From NCBI GenBank assembly GCA_021789355.1, contig JAJYJR010000062.1, forward strand, positions 1 through 15,627: a stretch of DNA of 15,627 nt, in the 5' to 3' direction. Made by a program: the position numbers and the translations under genes. The DNA is from Chloroflexota bacterium (GTDB taxonomy: Bacteria; Chloroflexota; Limnocylindria; Limnocylindrales; CSP1-4). The notes under the pieces are model-generated. The model did not search any database. It was not told where the DNA came from and saw only the letters and a list, made by a program, of their open reading frames with translations. This document shows, in pieces, positions 7,572 to 14,238 of this stretch. Position 1 is the stretch's first letter, and each line of letters begins with the position of its first letter.

Positions 7572-8761
7572 ACGCGCGACGCGTCGCCGCCGTCATCCGG
7601 CGCATCGTGGCCCAGTTCCGGCGGGACCGCCGGACTCTCGCGCTGATCTTCGTGGTGCCGATCGTGATCTCGGCGCTGCTCGGCTGGGTCATCCGGGACC
7701 AGCAGGCCACGCCGGTGCGGCTCGGAATCGTGAACCAGGCAGGCGCCGCCGGGCAGCGGATCGCCGACGTCATCATCGCGACACGAGCACAGTCGCGCGG
7801 GTCGGCGGGGTCGCGCGCGGCGCCGATCGACGTCCCCGCCTCGACCATCGACGAGTCCACCGCGCGGTCGGAGCTCGCGAACGACCGGCTCGACGTGGCG
7901 CTGATCATCCCGTCCGACGCGGCCGCCGGCATCGCGTCAGGTCAGGGTGTCCACCTCATCGTGATGACGCAGGGCGCGAACGCCCCCACCGAAGGCGGCC
8001 AGGTGGCGCAGGTCCAGCAGCTGCTGGCGACCGCCATCGCGTCGACCGTGCCGGGCTCGCCGGGAGTGCCGCACATCGCCCACGAGACCGTGTTCGGCGC
8101 GCCCAACTCGGACGCGTTCGACGCCCTGTCCCCGTTCTTCATCGGGTTCTTCGTCTACTTCCTGGTCTTCATCCTGACGGGCATCAGCTTCCTGCGCGAA
8201 CGGGTCGGTGGGACCCTGGAGCGGCTGCTCGCCACCCCGGTCACGAAGGGCGAGATCGTGCTGGGCTACACGCTCGGGTTCGGGATCTTCGCCACGCTCC
8301 AGGTGATCGTGCTGATGGCCTTCACGCTCATGAAGGTCGACGTGCCCGCGATCGGCCCGCTCGGGGCGTTCTCGATCGGCCTGGCGGTGCCCAGCCTCGG
8401 AAGCCCGCTGCTGGCGTTCCTGATCGCGATCCTGCTGGCGATCGGGGCGGTGAGCCTGGGCATCTTCATCTCGACCTTCGCGCGCACGGAGTTCCAGATC
8501 CTCCAGTTCATCCCGATCGTGATCGTCCCCCAGGGCCTGCTCTCCGGGATCTTCTGGCGGATCGATACGCTGCCGGCGCTGCTCCAGCCGGTGGCCCGCG
8601 TGCTGCCGCTCACCTACGCGGCCGACGGGTTGCGCGAGGTGATGATCCAGGGGCGCGACCTGTCGGCGCCGGGCGTGCAGGTCGATCTGGGTGTGCTGGT
8701 CGCCATCGCGGCCCTGTTCGTGGTACTGGCGGCGGCGACGATCCGTCGCGAGGTGGCGTGA
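7568..8761 (+). CDS. ABC-2 type transporter permease
   Basis: Membrane subunit of the exporter whose ATPase is encoded immediately upstream (ATGA overlap), 397 residues. One N-terminal helix (about 25-43, LALIFVVPIVISALLGWVI) is followed by a large extracytoplasmic domain (about 45-185). A cluster of five further helices lies between about 188 and 390 (for example FFIGFFVYFLVFILTGISF, 191-209). The conserved loop RERVGGTLERLLATPVTKGE (210-229) is the typical ABC-2 signature joining the permease to its ATPase. This one-plus-five helix layout with a big external domain matches the YhhJ/YbhR-type ABC-2 permeases, which work as homodimers. It converges with the MFS gene on the minus strand, with only 37 bases between the stops. 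Confidence 0.93.
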   Translation: MNARRVAAVIRRIVAQFRRDRRTLALIFVVPIVISALLGWVIRDQQATPVRLGIVNQAGAAGQRIADVIIATRAQSRGSAGSRAAPIDVPASTIDESTARSELANDRLDVALIIPSDAAAGIASGQGVHLIVMTQGANAPTEGGQVAQVQQLLATAIASTVPGSPGVPHIAHETVFGAPNSDAFDALSPFFIGFFVYFLVFILTGISFLRERVGGTLERLLATPVTKGEIVLGYTLGFGIFATLQVIVLMAFTLMKVDVPAIGPLGAFSIGLAVPSLGSPLLAFLIAILLAIGAVSLGIFISTFARTEFQILQFIPIVIVPQGLLSGIFWRIDTLPALLQPVARVLPLTYAADGLREVMIQGRDLSAPGVQVDLGVLVAIAALFVVLAAATIRREVA

Positions 8762-8798
8762 TCGGCCTTTCCCGGGCCCCCGCCCGCGATTGCCGGCG

Positions 8799-10262
8799 TC
8801 AGGCGCGACCCACCGCGCTCCGCAGCCGTGCCCGCAGCGCCCGTCCGTGCCGGCGTGGTCCAGCCACAACCAGCGCGACTCCCCAGACGGCCACGGCCAG
8901 CATCACGAGCCCGTACACCGGCAAGTAGGTCCCGAGCCGGTCCACGCTGATGCCGCCGAGCTCGAGCGGCAGGATGCCGCCCAGGGGATAGGCGACGGCG
9001 AGCACCCCGAAGATCGACCCGAAGCTGGCACCGCCGAACACGTCGCTGAACGCCGCCGAGCGCACCGCGATGGTGGCGCCCATCCCGAAGCCGTGGAGGA
9101 TGACGCCGGCGACGGCCACCTCCGCGGTGGCGCCGGTGGCGGCAAACGCCGCGGTCGACCCGATCGCGACGATCAGCAGCGCCGCCAGCCCCACGGAGCG
9201 CCGACCGAGCCGGTCGGACAGCGCACCGCCCACCAGCTGGCCGACGATGTAGGAGACCGACTCGATCGCGAGCCCCTGGGCGGCGAGCGCCTCGGGCACG
9301 CCCTGCCGCGTCGCGTTGGGCAGGAAGGTCTGGAACACGCCCTCGTCCATCGCGCCGATCGCGACCGCGCCCACGAACAGGACCCAGAACCGGGCGGTGC
9401 GGAGGGTGCGGCGGAGGGCATCGGGACGTCCCTGGTCCCCGGACGGCGCGACCTCGCGCGCTGCGCCCACGGCCCCGGGGGCGGACGTCTCGTGCAGGCC
9501 GGGCGTCTCCGTCGCCGGGAGGTCGCCCGCATGCGCCGTTCGGGCGCCGCTCACGGCCGTCTCCGGGCCACGCGTCGCGCCCGCGTGCCGGGGAGCCCGG
9601 GCCGGGATCAGGATCGCGGGCCCAGTGGTCATCAGCCAGACGAACGGCAGTCCGGCGAGCGAAAGGACGCCGAACACGGCCAGGATCTCGCGCCAGCCGA
9701 GCCCCGCGATCGCGGGCGTCACCAGCGGCAGCGCGATCGCGACGCCCGCCCCCGGCCCCGCGTAGGCGATCCCGAGCGCCAGCCCGGTCATGCCCGCGTA
9801 GCGCCGCGAGATCGCGGTGGTGGTACCCACGAAGACCAGCTCGAGGCCGATCGCGAGCAGGATCCCGTAGGCGACCACGAGCAGCCCCACGTCGCTGGCA
9901 AGGACGGCGATCGCCCAGCCCACGGCCATCAGCACCATCCCTGCCGCGAGCAGCCAGCGGTCCGCGATCACGTCGTAGGCGCGGCCCAGCAGGGGGCTCG
10001 AGAGCCCGGTGACGAGCAGGAAGATCGTCCAGGGCGTCACCGCGAGCGTGCGGCTGATCCCGAACTCCGCCGCGTAGGCGACCGAGATGGGTGGGAAGCA
10101 GTACAGGCCGGCGTAGGCGATGGCCCCCACCACGAAGGCGGCGAGGACCGGCAGCCAGACTCGCGCGCGGGACCGGGGGTCGACCGGGGCCGCCGGTCGG
10201 CCCGGGACGGTTGCGGCGCGCGAGTCCGCAGCGGGATCCGTGCCGCTCGTCGCGCCGCTCAT
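8799..10262 (-). CDS. MFS transporter, oxalate/formate antiporter (OFA)-like
   Basis: Inner-membrane major facilitator protein of 487 residues with about 12 helices. After a 35-residue cytoplasmic head, helix 1 starts at VWLPVLAAFVVGAIAYAGLY. The N-terminal half shows WTIFLLVTGLSSPLLGRAYD (78-97), which resembles the OFA/monocarboxylate carrier group. The second half has SDRLGRRS (349-356). The central cytoplasmic loop is long and low in complexity (about 219-288, Pro/Ala/Gly/Thr-rich). The ATG at 10262 overlaps the stop of the preceding glycosylase gene as ATGA, which decides the start and indicates co-translation. An open frame continues upstream of this ATG but only as a shadow of the glycosylase gene. 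The substrate is unknown. Its tie to a DNA-repair enzyme suggests export of a DNA-damaging compound, which is an inference. Confidence 0.9.
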   Translation of the reverse strand: MSGATSGTDPAADSRAATVPGRPAAPVDPRSRARVWLPVLAAFVVGAIAYAGLYCFPPISVAYAAEFGISRTLAVTPWTIFLLVTGLSSPLLGRAYDVIADRWLLAAGMVLMAVGWAIAVLASDVGLLVVAYGILLAIGLELVFVGTTTAISRRYAGMTGLALGIAYAGPGAGVAIALPLVTPAIAGLGWREILAVFGVLSLAGLPFVWLMTTGPAILIPARAPRHAGATRGPETAVSGARTAHAGDLPATETPGLHETSAPGAVGAAREVAPSGDQGRPDALRRTLRTARFWVLFVGAVAIGAMDEGVFQTFLPNATRQGVPEALAAQGLAIESVSYIVGQLVGGALSDRLGRRSVGLAALLIVAIGSTAAFAATGATAEVAVAGVILHGFGMGATIAVRSAAFSDVFGGASFGSIFGVLAVAYPLGGILPLELGGISVDRLGTYLPVYGLVMLAVAVWGVALVVAGPRRHGRALRARLRSAVGRA

Positions 10263-11551
10263 GCCGCGTGCCTGCGCAGCGCGCCCGCCAGCGCTCGCGC
10301 GTCGCGGGCCCGCGGCCACGTGACCGCTTCCGTCCCCGCGAACTGGCGGTACGCCTCCAGCGCGGCGGCGAGTGCGGGCACGAACCCGGGCTCGGTCAGC
10401 GGGTCGAATCCGGTCTCCCACCACGCACCCAGGATCCGGACGCGCCGCGCGGTCCGGTCGACGCGCGGCTCGATCCGTCCGACCAGCCGATCGCCGAACA
10501 GCACGGGCAGCACGTAGTAGCCCCAGCGGCGTTTCACCGCCGGGACGTACACCTCCCAGACATAGTCGAAGCCGAACAGCGCCCGGAGGAGGTCGCGGTC
10601 CCACGCGAGCGGGTCGAGCGGCGCGATAAACGCGACGCCCTGGGAGGGCGCGTCGCCGAGCCGGGCACGCGCTCGCTCCGTCGCCACCTCCCGCTCGGCC
10701 TGCGCCAGGAGCCCCAGCTCGTCCGTCACCACGTGCCGCGTGCCGCGGACGCCCTCGACCCTGACCGGCGTGAGCTCTCCGAGATCGATCAGCTCCGCGA
10801 TCATCTCCTGGCGGCTGTGCCCCGGGAACCGCCCTGTCCCCGCTCGCGCCGGCGCGGTCCCGTGCCAGAGCTCCGCGCTGCCCGCGCCGCCCAGCAGGCC
10901 GTGGCCGCGGAAGCGCGACAGCAACCGGTGCCGCACCTGCTCCGCCTCGGGCACGCGCTGTTCGAGCAGTGCGGCCGGATGCAGCCGCTCGACCAGGTCG
11001 TAGAAGCGGCGGTTCCCGTCGCGCCGGGCGAGGCCGAGGACCCCGGCCTCCGACAGCGCCTCCAGCACCGCGCGCACGCGGCTCGTGGGCCCCCAGTACC
11101 AGTCGATGGCTCGCTCGCGCTCGAAGTCGAGCGAAGACAGCGGGCCCTCCGCGCGGATCCGCTCGAGCACGCTGTCCACCGCGTCCGGATGCTCGGCGAA
11201 GATGCCACCTTCATGGAGCAGGGCGTGCCGGTCCCACGTGTGGCGGTACCACGGCAGCTCGCGCGAGGGCAGGATGTTGAGTCCCTTGTTGAGGGCTTCG
11301 AACAGCAGCCGGCGCCGGTACAGGAGGTCGTCGGTCCAGGCCGGCCGGTAGCCCGCGATACGCGCGTGCAGTACCAGGTCGTGGTTGCGGCCGGCCACCC
11401 CGAGCGGGTCGAACTGCAGGGATCCGAGTCGGTCGACGACGGCCAGCACGCTCTCCGGCTCGGCCGGCAGCCCGCGCGGCGGCGCGAGGAAGTGGCGCAG
11501 GACGAGAAAGCGGCGCGCGACGGGACCGGCGACCGGGAGGGGGTCGGGCAC
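10259..11551 (-). CDS. Winged-helix DNA glycosylase, YcaQ/AlkZ (HTH_42) family
   Basis: About 430 residues resembling E. coli YcaQ, a DNA glycosylase that unhooks interstrand crosslinks and removes N7-alkylated purines. Seen: SLQFDPLGVAGRNHDLVLHARIAGYRPAW (44-72), carrying Gln46-Phe-Asp48. This matches the catalytic Q-hydrophobic-D pattern recalled for YcaQ-like members, whereas AlkZ uses Q-x-Q. Also seen are NKGLNILPSRELPWYRH, the winged-helix region, and the C-terminal FDYVWEVYVPAVKRRWGYYVLPVLFGDRLVGRIE, which closely parallels the YcaQ block. The frame stays open upstream to 11686, but that part is arginine-rich and unlike the family. GTG at 11551 is the likely start (PDPLPVAGPVARRFLVLRHF follows). 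No Shine-Dalgarno precedes it; TACCAT (11563-11558) could be a leaderless -10. It is coupled by a 4-base overlap to an MFS gene. Self-protection against an alkylating compound is an inference. Confidence 0.88.
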   Translation of the reverse strand: MPDPLPVAGPVARRFLVLRHFLAPPRGLPAEPESVLAVVDRLGSLQFDPLGVAGRNHDLVLHARIAGYRPAWTDDLLYRRRLLFEALNKGLNILPSRELPWYRHTWDRHALLHEGGIFAEHPDAVDSVLERIRAEGPLSSLDFERERAIDWYWGPTSRVRAVLEALSEAGVLGLARRDGNRRFYDLVERLHPAALLEQRVPEAEQVRHRLLSRFRGHGLLGGAGSAELWHGTAPARAGTGRFPGHSRQEMIAELIDLGELTPVRVEGVRGTRHVVTDELGLLAQAEREVATERARARLGDAPSQGVAFIAPLDPLAWDRDLLRALFGFDYVWEVYVPAVKRRWGYYVLPVLFGDRLVGRIEPRVDRTARRVRILGAWWETGFDPLTEPGFVPALAAALEAYRQFAGTEAVTWPRARDARALAGALRRHAA

Positions 11552-11741
11552 TCGAGGATGGTAGCGCCGCGGGTGCCTGCCATGAGTCCGCGTCCATCCT
11601 GCCCGCGCACCGATGGCAGGTGCCGCCCGGACACGCCCCCTCCCGCCGAGTCTGCAGGCCGCCGGCGCCCGGATCCGCTGATGCACACGCAGGGAGCGTT
11701 ACGCGTGGTCCGACGCAGCCAGACCCGCGTCAGGGGGGCCT

Positions 11742-11760
11742 ATCCGCGAATTTCGCGGAT
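11742..11760. promoter_or_regulatory. Perfect 19-base palindrome, candidate operator
   Basis: ATCCGCGAA (11742-11750), a single central T, then TTCGCGGAT (11752-11760): nine perfect base pairs with no loop. That geometry suits a dimeric protein binding to DNA better than an RNA hairpin. It lies about 190 bases upstream of the glycosylase start and 400 upstream of dnaJ. It does not match CIRCE, HAIR or the usual SOS boxes that I know. The regulator is unknown. Confidence 0.55.
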
Positions 11761-11796
11761 GCTGACGCTGGCGGACGAGAGATTCGCAGCACCGGG

Positions 11797-11820
11797 GGCC
11801 TGGCTGGGTCGGCCCAGGCC
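11797..11820. repeat. GC-rich inverted repeat
   Basis: GGCCTGG (11797-11803) and CCAGGCC (11814-11820) around ten bases. It could be a hairpin in a dnaJ leader, a DNA site, or chance in such GC-rich sequence. Confidence 0.35.
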
Positions 11821-11861
11821 GCCGATGCCACGTAAGGGCCGCCCCATGAGCGTAAGCGCCC

Positions 11862-12029
11862 TGACGCCGGCGGCGGTCAGCCGAGGCGCGGCCATGACGC
11901 CAACGGCGGCCAGCCCGGGGCGCGGCCCTCACGCCGTCGGCGGTCAGCCGAGGCGCGGCCATGACGCCGGCGGCGGTCAGCCCGGGGCGCGGCCATGACG
12001 CCGTCGGCGGCGAGCCCGGAGCCCGCCCA
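11862..12029. repeat. Tandem 33/34-base repeat array in a 67-base higher-order unit
   Basis: Five head-to-tail copies beginning TGACGCC: 11862-11894 (33), 11895-11928 (34), 11929-11961 (33, with TCACGCC), 11962-11995 (34) and a degenerate fifth, 11996-12029. Lengths alternate because odd copies read CAGCCGAGGCGCGG and even copies CAGCCCGGGGCGCGG. The true unit is thus 67 bases, present twice (11862-11928 and 11929-11995) with six mismatches. Each unit contains GTCAGCC...GGCCATGAC, able to fold into a small bulged hairpin. The 33/34 alternation breaks any reading frame, so it is not coding. Confidence 0.85.
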
Positions 12030-12096
12030 CCACGATTGCCCTGCCCACCACGGCGGCGAGCCCGGAGCCCGCCCACCACGATTGCCCTGCCCACCA
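12005..12096. repeat. Exact 46-base direct duplication with four GCCCACCACG decamers
   Basis: 12005-12050 and 12051-12096 are identical over 46 bases, and the first seven bases of a third copy follow (12097-12103). The first copy overlaps the degenerate fifth unit of the neighbouring array. The decamer GCCCACCACG occurs at 12025, 12043, 12071 and 12089, spaced 18, 28 and 18, like iterons or stacked regulator sites. The last ends 62 bases before dnaJ. Confidence 0.85.
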
Positions 12097-12145
12097 CGGC
12101 GGCACTCGGTCCGACATCGCCGGCGGTCCTGCCGGCCCGCTTCCA

Positions 12146-12151
12146 TATACT
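12146..12151 (+). promoter_or_regulatory. Candidate -10 element of dnaJ
   Basis: TATACT (five of six consensus bases) stands alone in GC-rich sequence, nine bases before the dnaJ ATG. Transcription would start at about 12158, giving a leader of two or three bases. This agrees with the absence of a Shine-Dalgarno sequence. No clear -35 is seen. Confidence 0.5.
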
Positions 12152-12160
12152 TGCCTGCGC

Positions 12161-13288
12161 ATGGCCACCACCCGCGATTACTATGACATCCTCGGCGTGC
12201 CGCGCGGTGCGGCGGATGCCGAGGTCAAGCGCGCGTTCCGGAAGCTCGCGCAGCAGTGGCACCCGGATGTGAGCACCGACCCGGCGGCCCAGGAGCGCTT
12301 CAAGGAGATCAACGAGGCGTACCAGGTTCTGTCGGATCCCCAGCAGCGGCGCGCCTACGACATGTTCGGCCAGGCCGGTGTCGGGGGAGGCGGGCCGGAG
12401 GGCTTCGGCCAGTTCGGTGGGTTCCAGGGCTTCGGCGACCTGTTCGACGCGTTCTTCGGCGGAGCCGCCCCCGGCGGCCAGGCCCGGCGTGCCCGTCCGC
12501 CGTCCGGGTCGGACCTGCGGTACGACCTGCGAATCTCCTTCGAGGAATCGATCCGCGGTGCCGAGAAGGAGATCGAGTTCACCGCGCTCGATCGCTGCGC
12601 CACGTGCTCGGGAACCGGCGCGGAGCCGGGGTCGGCATCGGTCCGTTGCCCCCAGTGCAACGGCCAGGGCGAGATCCGCCAGGTGCGGAGCACGATGCTG
12701 GGGCAGATGGTCAACGTGACCGTCTGCCCGCGCTGCCGGGGCGAGGGGAGCGTCGTCGAGACACCCTGCCACGAGTGCCACGGCGAGGGCCGCATCCAGC
12801 GCAAGCGCAAGCTCCGCGTGGTGATCCCGGCCGGCATCGACGAGGGGCACCAGATGCGGCTCACGGGCGAGGGGGAGGCCGGCCCGCGGGGCGGTCCGGC
12901 AGGCAACCTGTACGTGGCGGTCCACGTCGAGGAGCATCCCGTTCTGCGGCGCGAGACGACCGAACTGTTCTTCAGCCTGCCGCTCTCGATCACCCAGGCC
13001 GCGCTCGGGGCCCGTGTCACGGTTCCCACCGCCGAGGGCGAGGAGGAGATCGAGGTGAAGGCGGGCACGCAGCCGGGGGCCGAGATCCGGCTCCGCGGCC
13101 GGGGCGTGCCGCACCTGCGGCGGCCCGGCGTGCGGGGCGATCTCCACATCCAGGTCGACGTGCAGGTCCCCACCCGGCTCTCGAAGCGCCAGCGGGAGCT
13201 GCTGGAGGCGCTCGCGGCGGAGTCGGGCGAGAGGCCCGCGCCGAAGTCGGGCGGCATCTTCGACAAGGTGAAGGACGCGATCAGCTGA
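12161..13288 (+). CDS. dnaJ: Chaperone protein DnaJ (Hsp40)
   Basis: Cytoplasmic co-chaperone of 375 residues that stimulates DnaK ATPase and delivers substrates. Complete type I architecture: J domain (about 5-68) with HPD at 34-36, Gly/Phe-rich linker (about 72-105), zinc domain with four CxxCxGxG motifs (CATCSGTG 146, CPQCNGQG 163, CPRCRGEG 189, CHECHGEG 203) and the two C-terminal beta domains (VVIPAGIDEGHQMRLTGEGE at about 220-239). The length is normal. The ATG at 12161 gives the expected ATTRDYYDILGV start. No ribosome binding site precedes it, and a -10 box nine bases upstream suggests a nearly leaderless transcript. dnaJ thus has its own promoter, separate from dnaK, behind a repeat-rich region. 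The stop overlaps the presumed prmA start. Confidence 0.98.
   Translation: MATTRDYYDILGVPRGAADAEVKRAFRKLAQQWHPDVSTDPAAQERFKEINEAYQVLSDPQQRRAYDMFGQAGVGGGGPEGFGQFGGFQGFGDLFDAFFGGAAPGGQARRARPPSGSDLRYDLRISFEESIRGAEKEIEFTALDRCATCSGTGAEPGSASVRCPQCNGQGEIRQVRSTMLGQMVNVTVCPRCRGEGSVVETPCHECHGEGRIQRKRKLRVVIPAGIDEGHQMRLTGEGEAGPRGGPAGNLYVAVHVEEHPVLRRETTELFFSLPLSITQAALGARVTVPTAEGEEEIEVKAGTQPGAEIRLRGRGVPHLRRPGVRGDLHIQVDVQVPTRLSKRQRELLEALAAESGERPAPKSGGIFDKVKDAIS
13271..13275 (+). promoter_or_regulatory. Ribosome binding site supporting a CTG start of prmA
   Basis: AAGGA inside the end of dnaJ lies nine bases before the CTG at 13285. That is normal spacing for initiation and supports this codon as the start. 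Confidence 0.5.
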
Positions 13289-14238
13289 GCGCCCCCGACT
13301 GGCTGGAGCTCTCCGTCATCGCCGATCACGAGGCGGTCGAGGCGATCAGCGAGATCCTGGCGCGCGAGGCGCCGGGCGGCGTCAGTGTCGAGCCCGGCTT
13401 CGAGTTGCGCGACGAGGGCCTCGCGGCGACCCTCGACACGGCGCGGCCGGTGCTGATGCGCGCCTGGCTGCCCGGGGCCGGCGACCCGGCGACGGCAGGG
13501 GCGGTCGAGCGGGTGCGGACGGCACTGGGCCACCTGCAGGCCTTCGAGCTGCGGCCGATCGGCGCGCTGCGCACCGCGGTGGTCGGCGAGGCCGACTGGG
13601 CGGCGCAGGGACGCGCGCACTTCCCCGTGCTGCGGATCGGCGAGCGGTTCGTGGTCCGGCCGACGTGGCGGCGCTATCGCCGGCGTCCCCGGGACCTGGT
13701 GCTCGCGCTGGACCCGGGAGTGGCCTTCGGGACCGGGCTGCACCCGACCACGCGGCTCTGCCTGCTGGGGCTCGAGGCATGGGGCGGCGAGGGCCGCGTG
13801 GCGGGCGCACGCGTGCTGGACGTCGGCTCGGGTTCCGGCATCCTGGCACTGGGCGCCGCCCGGATGGGGGCCGCCTCGGTGCTGGCGGTGGACACCGACC
13901 CCCTGGCCGTGGAGGCCACGCTCGCCAACGCGCGGCGCAACCGGCTGGTCCGGCGGATCGTCGCCCGGCAGGGGTCCGTGCCCACCGGTGAGCCGCCATT
14001 CGACCTCGTGCTCGCGAACCTCGTCGCCTCGATCCTGGTCCCGCTGGCGGCGGGGCTGTTCGCGGAGGTCCGCCGCGGGGACGGGACGGCCGGATCGGGC
14101 GGACGCCTGTTCGCGAGCGGGATCATCGCGGACCGTGAGCCGGAGGTCCGGCGGGCCTTCGCCGCCGCCGGCTTCCACGTAGTGCGTCGCCGGGACGAAG
14201 CCGACTGGGTCGCCGTGGAGGCCGAACGGGTCGACTGA
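13285..14238 (+). CDS. prmA: Ribosomal protein L11 methyltransferase, apparent CTG start
   Basis: SAM-dependent enzyme that methylates ribosomal protein L11; about 317 residues against 293 in E. coli. The N-terminal L11-binding domain begins at DWLELSV and includes EADWAAQGRAHF and FVVRPTW (122-128). Then come DPGVAFGTGLHPTT (143-156), the SAM motif VLDVGSGSGILALGAARMGA (178-197) and the motif FDLVLANLVASIL (239-251). No ATG, GTG or TTG occurs in frame between the domain start and more than 30 codons upstream. The only sensible initiator is CTG at 13285, which overlaps the dnaJ stop as CTGA, just as GTGA and ATGA couple other pairs here, and has AAGGA nine bases upstream. A TTG 40 codons in (FEL) would truncate the conserved domain. 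The frame itself stays open far upstream inside dnaJ, without meaning. Function is sure; the start is likely. Confidence 0.92.
   Translation: MSAPDWLELSVIADHEAVEAISEILAREAPGGVSVEPGFELRDEGLAATLDTARPVLMRAWLPGAGDPATAGAVERVRTALGHLQAFELRPIGALRTAVVGEADWAAQGRAHFPVLRIGERFVVRPTWRRYRRRPRDLVLALDPGVAFGTGLHPTTRLCLLGLEAWGGEGRVAGARVLDVGSGSGILALGAARMGAASVLAVDTDPLAVEATLANARRNRLVRRIVARQGSVPTGEPPFDLVLANLVASILVPLAAGLFAEVRRGDGTAGSGGRLFASGIIADREPEVRRAFAAAGFHVVRRRDEADWVAVEAERVD

Larger units (their letters stand above)
11552..12160. other. 609-base gene-free region between glycosylase gene and dnaJ
   Basis: No frame here looks like protein; the open frames across the repeats are Gly/Arg/Pro-rich artefacts of the repeats. 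It holds an 8-base inverted repeat (CCTGCCAT 11576-11583, ATGGCAGG 11613-11620), a perfect palindrome (11742-11760), a hairpin (11797-11820), tandem repeats (11862-12029), a 46-base duplication (12005-12096) and the dnaJ -10 box. The two flanking genes diverge, so the region contains both promoters. No CIRCE (TTAGCACTC-N9-GAGTGCTAA) or HspR inverted repeat was found. Confidence 0.8.

Noticed and set aside
11552..11686. N-terminal extension of the glycosylase frame up to an ATG at 11686
   Set aside because: Forty-five Arg/Ala/His-rich residues with no match to the family; family-like sequence begins after the GTG at 11551.
11700..11830. tRNA gene in the palindrome-rich stretch
   Set aside because: No GTTCRANNC T-arm, no acceptor stem pairing and no cloverleaf spacing.
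11862..12103. CRISPR array
   Set aside because: Repeats are directly tandem with no unique spacers, lengths alternate 33/34, and no cas gene is nearby.
11877..12146. Small protein encoded across the repeat array
   Set aside because: The Gly/Arg/Trp/Pro repeats in the translation only mirror the DNA repeats, and unit lengths not divisible by three change the frame from copy to copy.
11690..12160. CIRCE or HspR (HAIR) element controlling dnaJ
   Set aside because: Neither TTAGCACTC-N9-GAGTGCTAA nor CTTGAGT-N7-ACTCAAG, nor a close variant, was found by eye.
12256..13284. Upstream extension of the prmA frame through dnaJ
   Set aside because: The translation is Arg/Gly-rich noise in the +1 frame of dnaJ. 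Similarity to PrmA begins only at about 13298.
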